Below are positions 32,956 to 41,719 of a DNA stretch of 64,000 nucleotides, piece by piece. The translations under genes were made by a program, and so were the position numbers. A model generated the notes under the pieces. The model was not told where the DNA came from and did no database searches. It saw only the letters and a program-made list of their open reading frames with translations. This DNA comes from Pantoea rwandensis (GTDB lineage Bacteria > Pseudomonadota > Gammaproteobacteria > Enterobacterales > Enterobacteriaceae). The DNA lies in the NCBI RefSeq assembly GCF_002095475.1, contig NZ_MLFR01000024.1:1-64000 (forward strand). The letters are read 5' to 3'. The first letter of the stretch is position 1; every line of letters starts with the position of its first letter.

Positions 32956-34329
32956 GTGCAGAAGTATTTAACAGAAGCGCGTCAATTGCTGGCCCTCGCG
33001 ATCCCGGTCATCCTTGCTCAGGTGGCTCAGACAGCGATGGGGTTTGTGGATACCATTATGGCCGGTGCGGTAAGCGCCACGGATATGGCCGCCGTTGCTG
33101 TCGGCACCTCTATCTGGCTTCCCGCCATCCTCTTTGGCCATGGTCTCCTACTGGCTTTGACGCCCACCGTTGCGCAACTCAACGGTTCAGGCCGACGCGA
33201 ACGCATCGCAGAACAGGTGCGCCAAGGCTATTGGCTGGCGCTGGCAGTGGCGTTACTGATCATGGTGGTGCTGTGGAACGCGGGTTATCTGATTCATGCC
33301 ATGCATGATATTGATCCGCAATTGGCCGCTAAAGCCGAGGGTTACCTGCACGCGTTACTCTGGGGCGCACCGGGTTATCTGTTCTTCCAGGTTTCGCGCA
33401 ACCAGTGTGAAGGTCTGTCAAAAACCAAACCTGCCATGCTGCTGGGCTTCCTTGGACTGATGGTCAACATCCCACTGAACTATGTCTTCATTTATGGTCA
33501 TTTCGGTATGCCCGCTCTTGGCGGTGTCGGTTGCGGTGTTGCGACCGCCTCTGTGTACTGGGTGATGTTTATCGTGATGCGTTTTTGGGTGAAGCGCATG
33601 GCCAGCATGCGAGATATCAAAATGACGACTCGTTGGTCAGCACCTTCACGTGTGATTCTTTCACGACTGTTCACTTTAGGACTGCCGGTGGCATTGGCTC
33701 TGTTCTTTGAAGTGACTCTGTTTGCGGTTGTCGCGCTGTTGGTTTCTCCACTGGGTATCGTCAAAGTCGCTGGCCACCAGATTGCCCTTAACTTCAGCTC
33801 ACTGATGTTTGTCTTGCCTTTATCGCTTGGCGTGGCCACAACCATACGTGTGGGTTATCGTCTTGGACAAGGTTCTGCCGAGCAAGCTCGCGTGGCGGCC
33901 TGGACCGGCCAAGGCGTTGGCATCAGTATGGCTGCGATCACGGCAATATTTACCGTGACGTTCCGTGAACATATCGCCGCGCTTTACACCACTAATCCAG
34001 AGGTCATCACGCTGGCAGCGCAGTTAATGCTCTTGGCCGCAATTTACCAGTTCTCAGACTCAATCCAGGTGATAGGCAGCGGGATTTTGCGTGGCTACAA
34101 AGACACACGCTCGATCTTCTTTATCACCTTTATTGCTTATTGGGTGTTGGGATTGCCGGTGGGTTATATCCTGGCGCTGACGGATTGGATCGTGCCTGAA
34201 CTTGGCCCAGCAGGTTTCTGGTGCGGATTTATTGTCGGTTTGACATCGGCTGCCGTCATGATGATTTGGCGCATTTGCCGTCTGCAACGTCTGCCTGCAC
34301 AAATCATTTTGTCGCGCGCCGCGCGCTAA
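32956..34329 (+). CDS. mdtK: MATE-family multidrug efflux transporter MdtK
   Basis: 457 residues, identical in length to E. coli MdtK (NorM/YdhE). Twelve spans in two bundles; MATE motifs are ILAQVAQTAMGFVDTIMAGAVSATDMAAVAVGTS (N-half) and FFEVTLFAVVALLVSPLGIVKVAGHQIALN (C-half). It exports cationic drugs and fluoroquinolones in exchange for sodium ions or protons. The start is GTG 32956, giving MQKYLTEARQLLALAIP as in E. coli. Confidence 0.97.
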   Translation: MQKYLTEARQLLALAIPVILAQVAQTAMGFVDTIMAGAVSATDMAAVAVGTSIWLPAILFGHGLLLALTPTVAQLNGSGRRERIAEQVRQGYWLALAVALLIMVVLWNAGYLIHAMHDIDPQLAAKAEGYLHALLWGAPGYLFFQVSRNQCEGLSKTKPAMLLGFLGLMVNIPLNYVFIYGHFGMPALGGVGCGVATASVYWVMFIVMRFWVKRMASMRDIKMTTRWSAPSRVILSRLFTLGLPVALALFFEVTLFAVVALLVSPLGIVKVAGHQIALNFSSLMFVLPLSLGVATTIRVGYRLGQGSAEQARVAAWTGQGVGISMAAITAIFTVTFREHIAALYTTNPEVITLAAQLMLLAAIYQFSDSIQVIGSGILRGYKDTRSIFFITFIAYWVLGLPVGYILALTDWIVPELGPAGFWCGFIVGLTSAAVMMIWRICRLQRLPAQIILSRAAR

Positions 34330-34483
34330 GTGGCTGAATGGGCCGATATTCGGCCCTGCGATGCCTAAAAAAACAGCGGGTCGCACAGATGCTGGTCAGT
34401 CGTCAGGGAATTTCATTTTTTCCCTTGCCAGCATCGCAACCTGCCGTTAATATTCGTCCCCGCTGTCGCCCTGACAGCATGTT

Positions 34484-34560
34484 GCGCTCTTAGCTCAGTT
34501 GGTTAGAGCACCACCTTGACATGGTGGGGGTCGATGGTTCGAGTCCATTAGAGCGCACCA
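34484..34560 (+). tRNA. tRNA-Val (anticodon GAC)
   Basis: 77 bases including encoded CCA. The acceptor GCGCTCT pairs with AGAGCGC; the D-loop TAGCTCAGTTGGTTAGA and T-arm GGTTCGAGTCC are canonical. The anticodon stem CCACC/GGTGG encloses TTGACAT, with anticodon GAC at 34518-34520. It corresponds to E. coli valV/valW at the same locus, present here as a single copy. Confidence 0.98.
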
Positions 34561-34603
34561 CTCTTAGTTTTCTCTCTCTTTGCGCAACACCTCTTTCCTT
34601 GAT

Positions 34604-34617
34604 CTGAATCGTTTTCT
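34604..34617. promoter_or_regulatory. Cra (FruR)-type site upstream of the pykF promoter
   Basis: CTGAATCGTTTTCT agrees with the Cra consensus TGAATCGWTTMA over its left two thirds. It is 16 bases before the -35 of pykF, a gene known to be Cra-repressed in E. coli. Confidence 0.55.
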
Positions 34618-34632
34618 CTCTTAGCTTTTATA

Positions 34633-34661
34633 TTGGTTTTCGCATACTTAGCGTCTATACT
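34633..34661 (+). promoter_or_regulatory. Predicted sigma-70 promoter of pykF
   Basis: TTGGTT and TATACT separated by exactly 17 bases, about 240 bases before the pykF ATG. The long leader implied is consistent with pykF of relatives. Confidence 0.7.
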
Positions 34662-34677
34662 ATGCCGCGTTGTCCAC

Positions 34678-34691
34678 CTGAAAGGTTTCAG
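34678..34691. promoter_or_regulatory. Second Cra-type palindrome downstream of the pykF -10
   Basis: CTGAAAGGTTTCAG has symmetric CTGAAA/TTTCAG arms resembling Cra half-sites, centred about 23 bases after the -10, a position suited to repression. Confidence 0.5.
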
Positions 34692-34904
34692 CGCTAACGT
34701 GCCTATGCAAACAACTCAAATGATTTGCGCAACACTGCTCTGCCAGTTCCCTCGCGTACTGCATAACTTCTCTGCACGCTTAGTCTCTGTCACCTATTCT
34801 TACTTCTGTACGATCCAAACCAACACCACACACATTTTCACTTCGCTGCCAAGCGCGGCGAATCCCGACCTCTATCATCCATCACAACTTACAGAAAACC
34901 TGAC

Positions 34905-36317
34905 ATGAAAAAGACCAAGATTGTTTGTACTATCGGTCCGAAAACCGAATCTGAAGAGATGCTGACTCAACTGCTGGAAGCGGGCATGAACGTCATGCGC
35001 CTGAACTTCTCTCACGGGGATTACGCCGAACATGGTCAGCGCATCACTAACATGCGTGCCGTCATGGAAAAAACCGGTCGTCAGGCCGCGATTCTGCTGG
35101 ACACCAAAGGTCCTGAAATTCGCACCATGAAACTGGAAGGCGGCAACGATGTTTCACTGAAAGCCGGTCAGACTTTCACTTTCACCACCGATCAATCAGT
35201 GATTGGTAACAGCGAACGTGTTGCTGTTACCTATGCAGGTTTCACCGAAGACCTGAAAATCGGCAACACCGTGTTGGTCGATGATGGCCTGATTGGTATG
35301 CAGGTTACTGAAGTGACTGAAAACACTGTCGTATGTAACGTACTGAACAACGGTGACCTGGGCGAAAACAAAGGTGTTAACCTGCCAGGTGTTTCTATCC
35401 AGCTGCCAGCACTGGCCGAAAAAGATAAACGCGACCTGATTTTCGGTTGTGAACAAGGCGTCGATTTCGTTGCGGCTTCGTTCATCCGCAAACGTTCTGA
35501 TGTGCTGGAAATTCGTGAACACCTGAAAGCACATGGCGGTGAGCATATTCAGATCATCTCCAAAATCGAGAACCAGGAAGGCCTGAATAACTTCGACGAA
35601 ATCCTTGAAGCCTCTGACGGCATCATGGTTGCGCGCGGCGACTTGGGTGTTGAAATCCCGGTTGAAGAAGTGATCTTCGCGCAGAAGATGATGATCAAGA
35701 AGTGTAATAAAGCGCGCAAAGTGGTGATTACCGCTACGCAGATGCTCGATTCAATGATCAAAAACCCGCGACCTACCCGTGCCGAAGCTGGCGATGTGGC
35801 GAACGCCATCCTGGACGGTACGGATGCAGTGATGCTGTCTGGTGAGAGTGCCAAGGGTAAATACCCACTTGAATCTGTCACCATCATGGCGACCATCTGT
35901 GAGCGCACCGACCGCGTGATGAAGTCACGTATCGATGAACTGCAAGACTCACGCAAATTGCGCATCACTGAAGCGGTGTGCCGCGGTGCAGTAGAGACCG
36001 CAGAAAAACTGGAAGCACCATTAATTGTTGTGGCGACCGAAGGCGGAAAGTCAGCGAAAGCCATTCGTAAGTACTTCCCGGATGCCACCATTTTAGCGCT
36101 GACCACCAATGCGACCACCGCACGCCAGCTAATTCTGAGCAAAGGCGTTGAGACACGTCTGGTGACCGAAATTGCTTCTACGGATGATTTCTACCGTATT
36201 GGTAAAGAAATGGCACTGGAAAGTGGCTATGCGCAGAAAGGCGACGTTGTGGTGATGGTATCGGGTGCATTGGTTCCAAGTGGCACGACCAACACGGCAT
36301 CTGTCCACCTAATCTGA
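34905..36317 (+). CDS. pykF: Pyruvate kinase I (fructose-1,6-bisphosphate activated)
   Basis: 470 residues, the length of E. coli PykF. It makes pyruvate and ATP from phosphoenolpyruvate. TIM barrel with MKKTKIVCTIGPKTESEEML at the start, the active-site signature IISKIENQEGLNNFDEIL, GVEIPVEEV and the B-domain at about 70-170; the C-terminal allosteric domain holds the FBP loop (ending SGTTNTASVHLI). Strong terminator follows. Confidence 0.98.
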   Translation: MKKTKIVCTIGPKTESEEMLTQLLEAGMNVMRLNFSHGDYAEHGQRITNMRAVMEKTGRQAAILLDTKGPEIRTMKLEGGNDVSLKAGQTFTFTTDQSVIGNSERVAVTYAGFTEDLKIGNTVLVDDGLIGMQVTEVTENTVVCNVLNNGDLGENKGVNLPGVSIQLPALAEKDKRDLIFGCEQGVDFVAASFIRKRSDVLEIREHLKAHGGEHIQIISKIENQEGLNNFDEILEASDGIMVARGDLGVEIPVEEVIFAQKMMIKKCNKARKVVITATQMLDSMIKNPRPTRAEAGDVANAILDGTDAVMLSGESAKGKYPLESVTIMATICERTDRVMKSRIDELQDSRKLRITEAVCRGAVETAEKLEAPLIVVATEGGKSAKAIRKYFPDATILALTTNATTARQLILSKGVETRLVTEIASTDDFYRIGKEMALESGYAQKGDVVVMVSGALVPSGTTNTASVHLI

Positions 36318-36338
36318 TTTTTAGCTGAAGTTTTATTT

Positions 36339-36366
36339 AAAAGCGCCTTTTTTTGGCGCTTTTTTT
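36339..36366 (+). terminator. Terminator of pykF
   Basis: AAAAGCGCC - T7 - GGCGCTTTT stem with a further T run, 22 bases after the stop. Confidence 0.92.
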
Positions 36367-36547
36367 ATTCCTGCGCTAATACAAAATCCAGAATTTTCCA
36401 ATCGATAATAACTATTCAATATCCCGCACAATTAAGGTTAGTCCGATTAAATCTCTCTGTTTTAGCTAAATATTTTCATCATCTTCTGCGAAACGCTGTT
36501 TCTTTGAGCGAACGATCAAATTTAAGCATGTTCTCATCAAAAATTTA

Positions 36548-36577
36548 TTCTCAACTCAAAAAGCTTTGTGTAATACT
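36548..36577 (+). promoter_or_regulatory. lpp promoter
   Basis: The segment ending TTTGTGTAATACTTGTAACG is virtually identical to the E. coli lpp promoter, with -10 AATACT at 36572-36577 and an AT-rich -35 region around TCAACT. The leader GGAGATTAACTCAAT and AGAGGGTATTAATA before the ATG are also conserved. Confidence 0.85.
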
Positions 36578-36622
36578 TGTAACGCTACATGGAGATTAAC
36601 TCAATTCTAGAGGGTATTAATA

Positions 36623-36859
36623 ATGAATCGTACTAAACTGGTACTGGGCGCGGTAATTCTGGGTTCAACTCTGCTGGCTGGTTGCTCAAGCAACGCTAAA
36701 ATTGACCAGCTGTCTTCAGACGTTCAGACTCTGAACGCTAAAGTTGACCAGCTGAGCAACGACGTGAACGCAATCCGTTCTGACGTTCAGGCTGCTAAAG
36801 ATGACGCAGCTCGCGCTAACCAGCGTCTGGACAACCAGGCTCACTCTTACCGTAAGTAA
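36623..36859 (+). CDS. lpp: Major outer-membrane (Braun) lipoprotein
   Basis: 78 residues, the E. coli length. Signal peptide with lipobox LAGC (Cys21), then a trimeric coiled coil with heptad repeats (IDQLSSDVQTLNAKVDQL...), and C-terminal Lys78 that L,D-transpeptidases link to peptidoglycan. It tethers outer membrane to cell wall. AGAGGG upstream. The adjacent ldtE gene encodes an enzyme of the transpeptidase family that handles such links. Confidence 0.98.
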   Translation: MNRTKLVLGAVILGSTLLAGCSSNAKIDQLSSDVQTLNAKVDQLSNDVNAIRSDVQAAKDDAARANQRLDNQAHSYRK

Positions 36860-36872
36860 GAGTTCTGGTTTG

Positions 36873-36904
36873 AAAAATGGTGCCCATGTGGCACCATTTT
36901 TTTT
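36873..36904 (+). terminator. Terminator of lpp
   Basis: AAAAATGGTGCC - 5 nt - GGCACCATTTTT with a T8 run, 14 bases after the lpp stop. Confidence 0.95.
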
Positions 36905-36925
36905 GTCCTGAATTTGGCCCCTGAA

Positions 36926-37963
36926 TTAAGGTTTTGCGGCAGCTTCGCCCATTGCCTGGCTAATTGTCGCTTGTCCCACCTGTGCCCCATTCTGCTGCGT
37001 TTGCAGCACGGCAGGTAACGTGGTCTCCTCATTAACCGGCTCGCCACTGCTGACCAGCACAGGCATCCCAGAACGACGCGCAATGACTTCTTTAATCAGT
37101 GCGGTGTCGCTTTTCTGACTATTGATGAACGCCTTCGATTTTGCCGTCAACGCAATCGGCATGGTCTGTGGATCGTCTTTATCATTTCGTGAAAGCGGCT
37201 GATGCACCTCTACGTAGCGTTTTCCATCCGGCTCCACTGCATATTTGATCGGCTCATTAATAATCTGTACTCGCGTTCCCTTGGGCACGCTGTTGAACAG
37301 CGCTTCAATGTCATCGGGACGCAAACGTATGCAACCGGAACTGACGCGCATGCCAATACCGAAATCAGCGTTGGTGCCATGTATCAGATACTGCCCGGTA
37401 CCGCGCGCCAAACGCATGGCAAACAGCCCCATTGGGTTATCCGGACCTGCTGGCACCACGCCAGGCAAGGTAATGCCCTCTTTGGCATATCGTTTACGGA
37501 TATTGACGGTGGGTGTCCAGGTAGGATTGGGGATCTTCTGGCTGATGCTGGTAACCATACTCGGTGTTGCGGCGCCTAATTGGCCTATACCGATCGGATA
37601 CACCACCACGCGATTTTCACCTTTCGGATAGTAATACAGGCGCAGTTCCGCAAGGTTTATCACGATGCCCTCTCGCGGGGCATCCGGCAGCAGCATCTGC
37701 AACGGGACGGTTAACTGCGTACCGGCTTTAGGTAACCAAGGGTCCACACCTGGATTCGCCTCTAACATGCCCAGCATGCCAATCTTATAGTGCGATGCAA
37801 TGCTCTCTAAGGGCCGTTTGTCGTCTGGGACAGTGGTCAGGGTGTTCTCGCCAATTAAACGGCTGTTATCGGCTGGCAGGGGATATTCCGTAGCAAATGC
37901 AGGTGCAGAAAGCCCGAAGCAGGACAACAGCAATGCACCGGCTAAACGTAACGCTGGTTTCAT
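36926..37963 (-). CDS. ldtE: L,D-transpeptidase LdtE (YnhG)
   Basis: 345 residues. Signal peptide 1-25 (cleavage near AFA), a LysM-like segment (IASHYKIGMLGMLEANPGVDPWLPKAGTQLTVP, about 55-88), then a YkuD catalytic domain with HGTNADFGIGMRVSSGCIRL, whose Cys is the nucleophile. It makes mDAP-mDAP cross-links in peptidoglycan. The frame continues upstream, but the ATG at 37963 directly precedes the signal peptide. It lies downstream of sufE, separated by a hairpin. Confidence 0.95.
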   Translation of the reverse strand: MKPALRLAGALLLSCFGLSAPAFATEYPLPADNSRLIGENTLTTVPDDKRPLESIASHYKIGMLGMLEANPGVDPWLPKAGTQLTVPLQMLLPDAPREGIVINLAELRLYYYPKGENRVVVYPIGIGQLGAATPSMVTSISQKIPNPTWTPTVNIRKRYAKEGITLPGVVPAGPDNPMGLFAMRLARGTGQYLIHGTNADFGIGMRVSSGCIRLRPDDIEALFNSVPKGTRVQIINEPIKYAVEPDGKRYVEVHQPLSRNDKDDPQTMPIALTAKSKAFINSQKSDTALIKEVIARRSGMPVLVSSGEPVNEETTLPAVLQTQQNGAQVGQATISQAMGEAAAKP

Positions 37964-37990
37964 GCAATTTTCTCTTTGTCGGATGGAACG

Positions 37991-38012
37991 GACCCCGGTC
38001 ATGCCGGGGTCT
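37991..38012 (-). terminator. Hairpin between sufE and ldtE
   Basis: GACCCCGG - TCATG - CCGGGGTC, an 8-bp GC-rich stem 13 bases past the sufE stop without a T run. It may act as an attenuator or a 3'-end stabiliser for the suf message. Confidence 0.5.
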
Positions 38013-38024
38013 GGAGAGTGTATC

Positions 38025-38441
38025 TTAGCTGAGGCTTTGAGCGTTATGACGGATCGCGCGAATCATCGCTTCCAATCCTTGCGAACGTGTCGGTGTGAGA
38101 TGCTGGGTCAGCGCTAATTCGCCAAACCAGTGACCGACGTTCAGGTCGAGAATTTCTTGTGATTTCAGCCCTTGATACAGGCTAAACACGACGGCAATCA
38201 AACCTTTAACAATAGCGGCATCACTGTCACCTTCAAAGGCGATGGAGCCATCCGCTTGCGGGGTCATCCTGATCCACACCTGGCTCTGGCAACCTGAAAT
38301 CACATACTTTGGCTGCTGTAAGCTTTCAGAGGATTCTGGTAATTTCGCTCCGAGCTCAATGATGTAGAGGTACTTCTCTTCCCAGTTTGCGCAACGGTTA
38401 AAGTTGCGCACGAGTTTCTCTTTGTCTGGCAAATTCGCCAT
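38025..38441 (-). CDS. sufE: Cysteine desulfurase sulfur acceptor SufE
   Basis: 138 residues. Acceptor Cys51 lies in YVISGCQSQVWI; it takes the persulfide from SufS and passes it to SufB. Last gene of the suf operon, 20 bases after sufS. Same length as E. coli SufE. Confidence 0.97.
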   Translation of the reverse strand: MANLPDKEKLVRNFNRCANWEEKYLYIIELGAKLPESSESLQQPKYVISGCQSQVWIRMTPQADGSIAFEGDSDAAIVKGLIAVVFSLYQGLKSQEILDLNVGHWFGELALTQHLTPTRSQGLEAMIRAIRHNAQSLS

Positions 38442-38461
38442 GGATTACTCCTGATATCTGC

Positions 38462-39685
38462 TCAACCACCCAGCAGACGATGAATACGGGTCAAACCTGC
38501 TGCCAAGCGATCGGCTTCTTCTTCACTGTTGTACAAAGCAAAAGAGGCACGACACATTGCTGGTACCGCATAGTGACGCATCAGCGGCATCGCGCAATGA
38601 TGGCCAGTGCGGATGGCAATCCCGTATTGATCAAGGAAACTGCCGACGTCAAACGCATGATGCTTGCCAAGGTTGAAGGCAACCACGCCGCTCCGCTGTT
38701 CAGGGCCGTAGACGATAAGATCGGGCACCGAGGCGAGCTTATCCAATGCGTAACGCATCAGCGCGCTTTCACGCTCATTAATCACGTCTAAACCAATTTC
38801 ACTGATCCACGTCAGTGCCGCACCTAATCCAATAATACCGCCGGTGTTAGGTGTACCTGCTTCAAAACGCCATGGTGTGCTGTTCCAGGTGGTGCCAGTT
38901 GGTAGTACCACCTGATCGATCATCGAACCACCGCCTTCCCAAGGCGGCATGATTTCCTGCAGCGCCTTACGCGCATACAGCACACCAATGCCGGTTGGGC
39001 CATAAATTTTATGGCCTGAGAAGGCGTAGAAATCGCAGTCAATGTCCTGCACATCCACTTGGTGATGCATCACGGCTTGTGCACCGTCCACCAACGTCAC
39101 TACGCCCAAAGCTTTCGCTTGGGCGACAATCGCTTTCACCGGGTTGACCGTACCCAGCACGTTAGAGACGTGCGTCACCGCCAGCAAACGCGTGCGGCTA
39201 TCAATCAGTCCCGCCAGTTGCTCCAGCGCTAACTCACCTTGCTCATTGAGAGGCAAAACGCGAATTTCAGCGCCGGTACGCTGCGCCACCATCTGCCACG
39301 GTACGATGTTGGCGTGATGCTCCATCTCCGTGATGATGATGTTATCGCCCGGCTGCAATTGGCTGCCGCCCCAGCTGTTAGCAACCAAATTGATCGCTTC
39401 AGTGGTGCCTTTAACGAAGATGATCTCTTCAGGCGTTGCCGCATTGAGGAAGCGTGCAGCTTGCGTGCGCACATTTTCCATGTCGGTGGTGGCTTGAGCA
39501 CTCAGCGAGTGGATACCACGATGCACGGCTGCGTAGCCGTGCTGGTAAAAATAACTTTCCGCATTGATAACCGCGAGCGGGCGCTGAGCGCTGGCCGCGC
39601 TATCAAGGTAGGCCAGCGGATGTCCGTTGACCTCACGTTTCAGAATCGGAAATTCCGCTCTGATTCGTTCGAGATCGAAAATCAT
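38462..39685 (-). CDS. sufS: Cysteine desulfurase SufS
   Basis: 407 residues. PLP class V aminotransferase fold: EMEHHANIVPWQ, VDGAQAVMHHQVDVQDIDCDFYAFSGHKIYGPTG (PLP Lys in SGHKIYG) and the nucleophile Cys in RTGHHCAMPLMRHY. It releases sulfur from cysteine for stress-responsive Fe-S assembly. The ATG overlaps the sufD stop by three bases. Confidence 0.98.
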   Translation of the reverse strand: MIFDLERIRAEFPILKREVNGHPLAYLDSAASAQRPLAVINAESYFYQHGYAAVHRGIHSLSAQATTDMENVRTQAARFLNAATPEEIIFVKGTTEAINLVANSWGGSQLQPGDNIIITEMEHHANIVPWQMVAQRTGAEIRVLPLNEQGELALEQLAGLIDSRTRLLAVTHVSNVLGTVNPVKAIVAQAKALGVVTLVDGAQAVMHHQVDVQDIDCDFYAFSGHKIYGPTGIGVLYARKALQEIMPPWEGGGSMIDQVVLPTGTTWNSTPWRFEAGTPNTGGIIGLGAALTWISEIGLDVINERESALMRYALDKLASVPDLIVYGPEQRSGVVAFNLGKHHAFDVGSFLDQYGIAIRTGHHCAMPLMRHYAVPAMCRASFALYNSEEEADRLAAGLTRIHRLLGG

Positions 39686-40959
39686 GACTCAACTCCGGGG
39701 AAACGCGCAGCAATGCGTTGCAATACTATCTGACGCAGTGACTCTTCTTCCAGCAGTTCGGTCAACTCCGCCGCGAACGCATGGATGATCATCTGCTGCG
39801 CCGCTTCTTCGGTAATACCGCGCGAGCGCAGATAGAACATCTGCTCGTCGTCAATACGACCAATAGTGGCACCGTGGCTGCACTTCACATCATCAGCATA
39901 AATTTCCAGCTGTGGTTTGGTGTCCACTTCCGCCAGGCGACCGAGCAACAGGTTGTTGTTGGTCATCTGTCCGTCAGTTTTCAGTGCGTGCTTCGCCACT
40001 TTGATATGACCGTTGAAGATTGAACGGCCTTTGTCACGTGAGATAGTTTTATGCAGCTGACGGCTAAGGCAATGACCTTTATTGTGCTCCAGATAGCTAC
40101 GGGTATCCGCCACTTCTGAATTGATCGGCAAGATCAGGCTGTTCAGTGCCAGCTCAGTATTTTCACCATTGAGCTGCACGCTGGTGTTGTGACGTGACAA
40201 GCCGGCACCCAGCAGGAAGCTGGTACTGCTGACCTGCGCATCACTACCAATCACAATGTCATTGTGCGCAAAGTGGTAACTGCTGCTCTCTTCAAAGGCC
40301 AGCTTGATGTGTTTCAGCTTGGCATTGTCTGCGACAGCAAATGTAAAACGCGCGCCGGTAAAGTGCGAGGCACCGTTCAGCGTCACATAGTGCTCAATCA
40401 CCTCGGCTTCAGCGCTTTGTTCCAGCTCTAAATGGTGACGATGATGCACGGTATTCAGCGCATCGGCTTTGCCACTGGTGATGTGCAGCAAATAGAGCGG
40501 TCGAGCCGCAGATTTGCCACGCGCCAAACGAATGGAGGTGACCTCTTCCGCCAGGCTCTCGGTCAGGTGCAGGAACACTTCCGGCTGCACGGCCGCAGGC
40601 AAAGGACGGCGTTCAGCAGCACGGCTGTGCTGCACGTCAAACAGTTCAGTGTCGCGCGCGCTCAGCTCAGGCTGAAAACGGCCATCTACAAACACTAACT
40701 GAATGGCGTCCAGCGGCAGCGCCAGTTCAGCGACCTGCTCAGCGGTAACTGCCTGCTCTTCTGGCAACACGAACTGATGGGCCAACAGACCATCCAGCGC
40801 GGTGTACTTCCAGTTCTCATGCTTGCGCGTTGGCAAGCCGAGACGCATTAATTGCTGCCAGTGCTGCTGTGCCTGTAATGAGCGCGCGTCACCGCGCGAC
40901 TCAAACAGGTGATGCCACTGTTGCAGGGCGTTATCACTCTTCGTCGGTAAGCCAGCCAT
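39682..40959 (-). CDS. sufD: Fe-S scaffold complex subunit SufD
   Basis: 425 residues (E. coli 423), right-handed beta-helix protein of the SufBC2D scaffold. Conserved NWKYTALDGLL, the HIKVAKHALKTDGQMTNNNLLL region and DDVKCSHGATIGRIDDEQMFYLRSRGI are visible. The frame is open further upstream; the ATG at 40959 gives MAGLPTKSDNALQQWHHLFE, overlapping sufC by 26 bases. Confidence 0.96.
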   Translation of the reverse strand: MAGLPTKSDNALQQWHHLFESRGDARSLQAQQHWQQLMRLGLPTRKHENWKYTALDGLLAHQFVLPEEQAVTAEQVAELALPLDAIQLVFVDGRFQPELSARDTELFDVQHSRAAERRPLPAAVQPEVFLHLTESLAEEVTSIRLARGKSAARPLYLLHITSGKADALNTVHHRHHLELEQSAEAEVIEHYVTLNGASHFTGARFTFAVADNAKLKHIKLAFEESSSYHFAHNDIVIGSDAQVSSTSFLLGAGLSRHNTSVQLNGENTELALNSLILPINSEVADTRSYLEHNKGHCLSRQLHKTISRDKGRSIFNGHIKVAKHALKTDGQMTNNNLLLGRLAEVDTKPQLEIYADDVKCSHGATIGRIDDEQMFYLRSRGITEEAAQQMIIHAFAAELTELLEEESLRQIVLQRIAARFPGVES

Positions 40960-41680
40960 AGCCTTGCTCCTCCAGCTGTTTAACCAGCGAGAAATCGCCA
41001 GACTTAACGATTTTGCCCTGATACAGCACGTGCACATGGTCTGGCTTGATGTAATCCAGGATGCGCTGATAGTGCGTCACGATGATGAATGAACGCTTAC
41101 CGTCGCGCAGGCTGTTCACGCCTTCTGCCACGATTTTCAACGCATCGATGTCCAGACCGGAGTCGGTTTCATCAAGAATACACAGTTCAGGTTCCAGCGC
41201 CGCCATCTGCAAGATGTCGTTACGCTTCTTCTCACCACCCGAGAAGCCGACGTTGACTGAACGGGTCAGCAAATCTTCTGGCATCTTCAGCAGTTTAATT
41301 TTGTCTTCGATGAAGTCCTGGAAATCAAAACGATCCAGCTCATCCTGCTCACGGTATTTACGTACGGCGTTCACCGACGTCTGCAGGAAGAATTGATTAC
41401 TCACACCAGGGATTTCGACTGGATACTGGAACGCCATGAAGATGCCTTCACCCGCGCGCTCTTCCGGCTCCAACTCCAACAGGTCTTTACCTTTGAAGCT
41501 AACAGAACCGCCAGTGACTTCGTAATCTTCACGACCAGCCAGTGTTGCAGACAGGGTACTTTTACCTGAACCGTTAGGTCCCATGATGGCGTGAACTTCA
41601 CCCGGTTTCACTTCAAGGTTCAGACCGCGCAAAATTTCTTTGTCTTCAACACTAACCTGTAAATCTTTAATGCTTAACAT
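40934..41680 (-). CDS. sufC: Fe-S assembly ATPase SufC
   Basis: 248 residues of the ABC ATPase fold: Walker A GPNGSGKSTLSATLAG, the family-specific signature GFSGGEKKRNDILQM, Walker B LCILDETDSGLDIDAL and the switch His in FIIVTHYQRIL. It drives conformational change of the SufBC2D scaffold. Confidence 0.98.
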   Translation of the reverse strand: MLSIKDLQVSVEDKEILRGLNLEVKPGEVHAIMGPNGSGKSTLSATLAGREDYEVTGGSVSFKGKDLLELEPEERAGEGIFMAFQYPVEIPGVSNQFFLQTSVNAVRKYREQDELDRFDFQDFIEDKIKLLKMPEDLLTRSVNVGFSGGEKKRNDILQMAALEPELCILDETDSGLDIDALKIVAEGVNSLRDGKRSFIIVTHYQRILDYIKPDHVHVLYQGKIVKSGDFSLVKQLEEQGYGWLTDEE

Positions 41681-41719
41681 ATTCTTTCCTTCACATTGCT
41701 TCCGGCAACGCGTGTGGCA

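Larger units (their letters stand above)
34561..34904. other. pykF upstream region
   Basis: 344 bases between tRNA-Val and pykF. It contains the pykF promoter (34633-34661) and two Cra-type sites. A 91-codon frame at 34633-34908 crosses these and runs into pykF out of frame, so I do not call it a gene. Confidence 0.7.
36318..36622. other. Intergenic region pykF-lpp
   Basis: 305 bases, very AT-rich. It contains the pykF terminator near its start and the lpp promoter and leader at its right end; nothing else recognised. Confidence 0.6.

Noticed and set aside
34484..34904. Integrated element at tRNA-Val
   Set aside because: No integrase, no repeated tRNA 3' end and no atypical gene block follow the tRNA.
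34633..34908. 91-codon frame just before pykF
   Set aside because: It covers the predicted pykF promoter and leader and runs out of frame into the pykF start; no homology.
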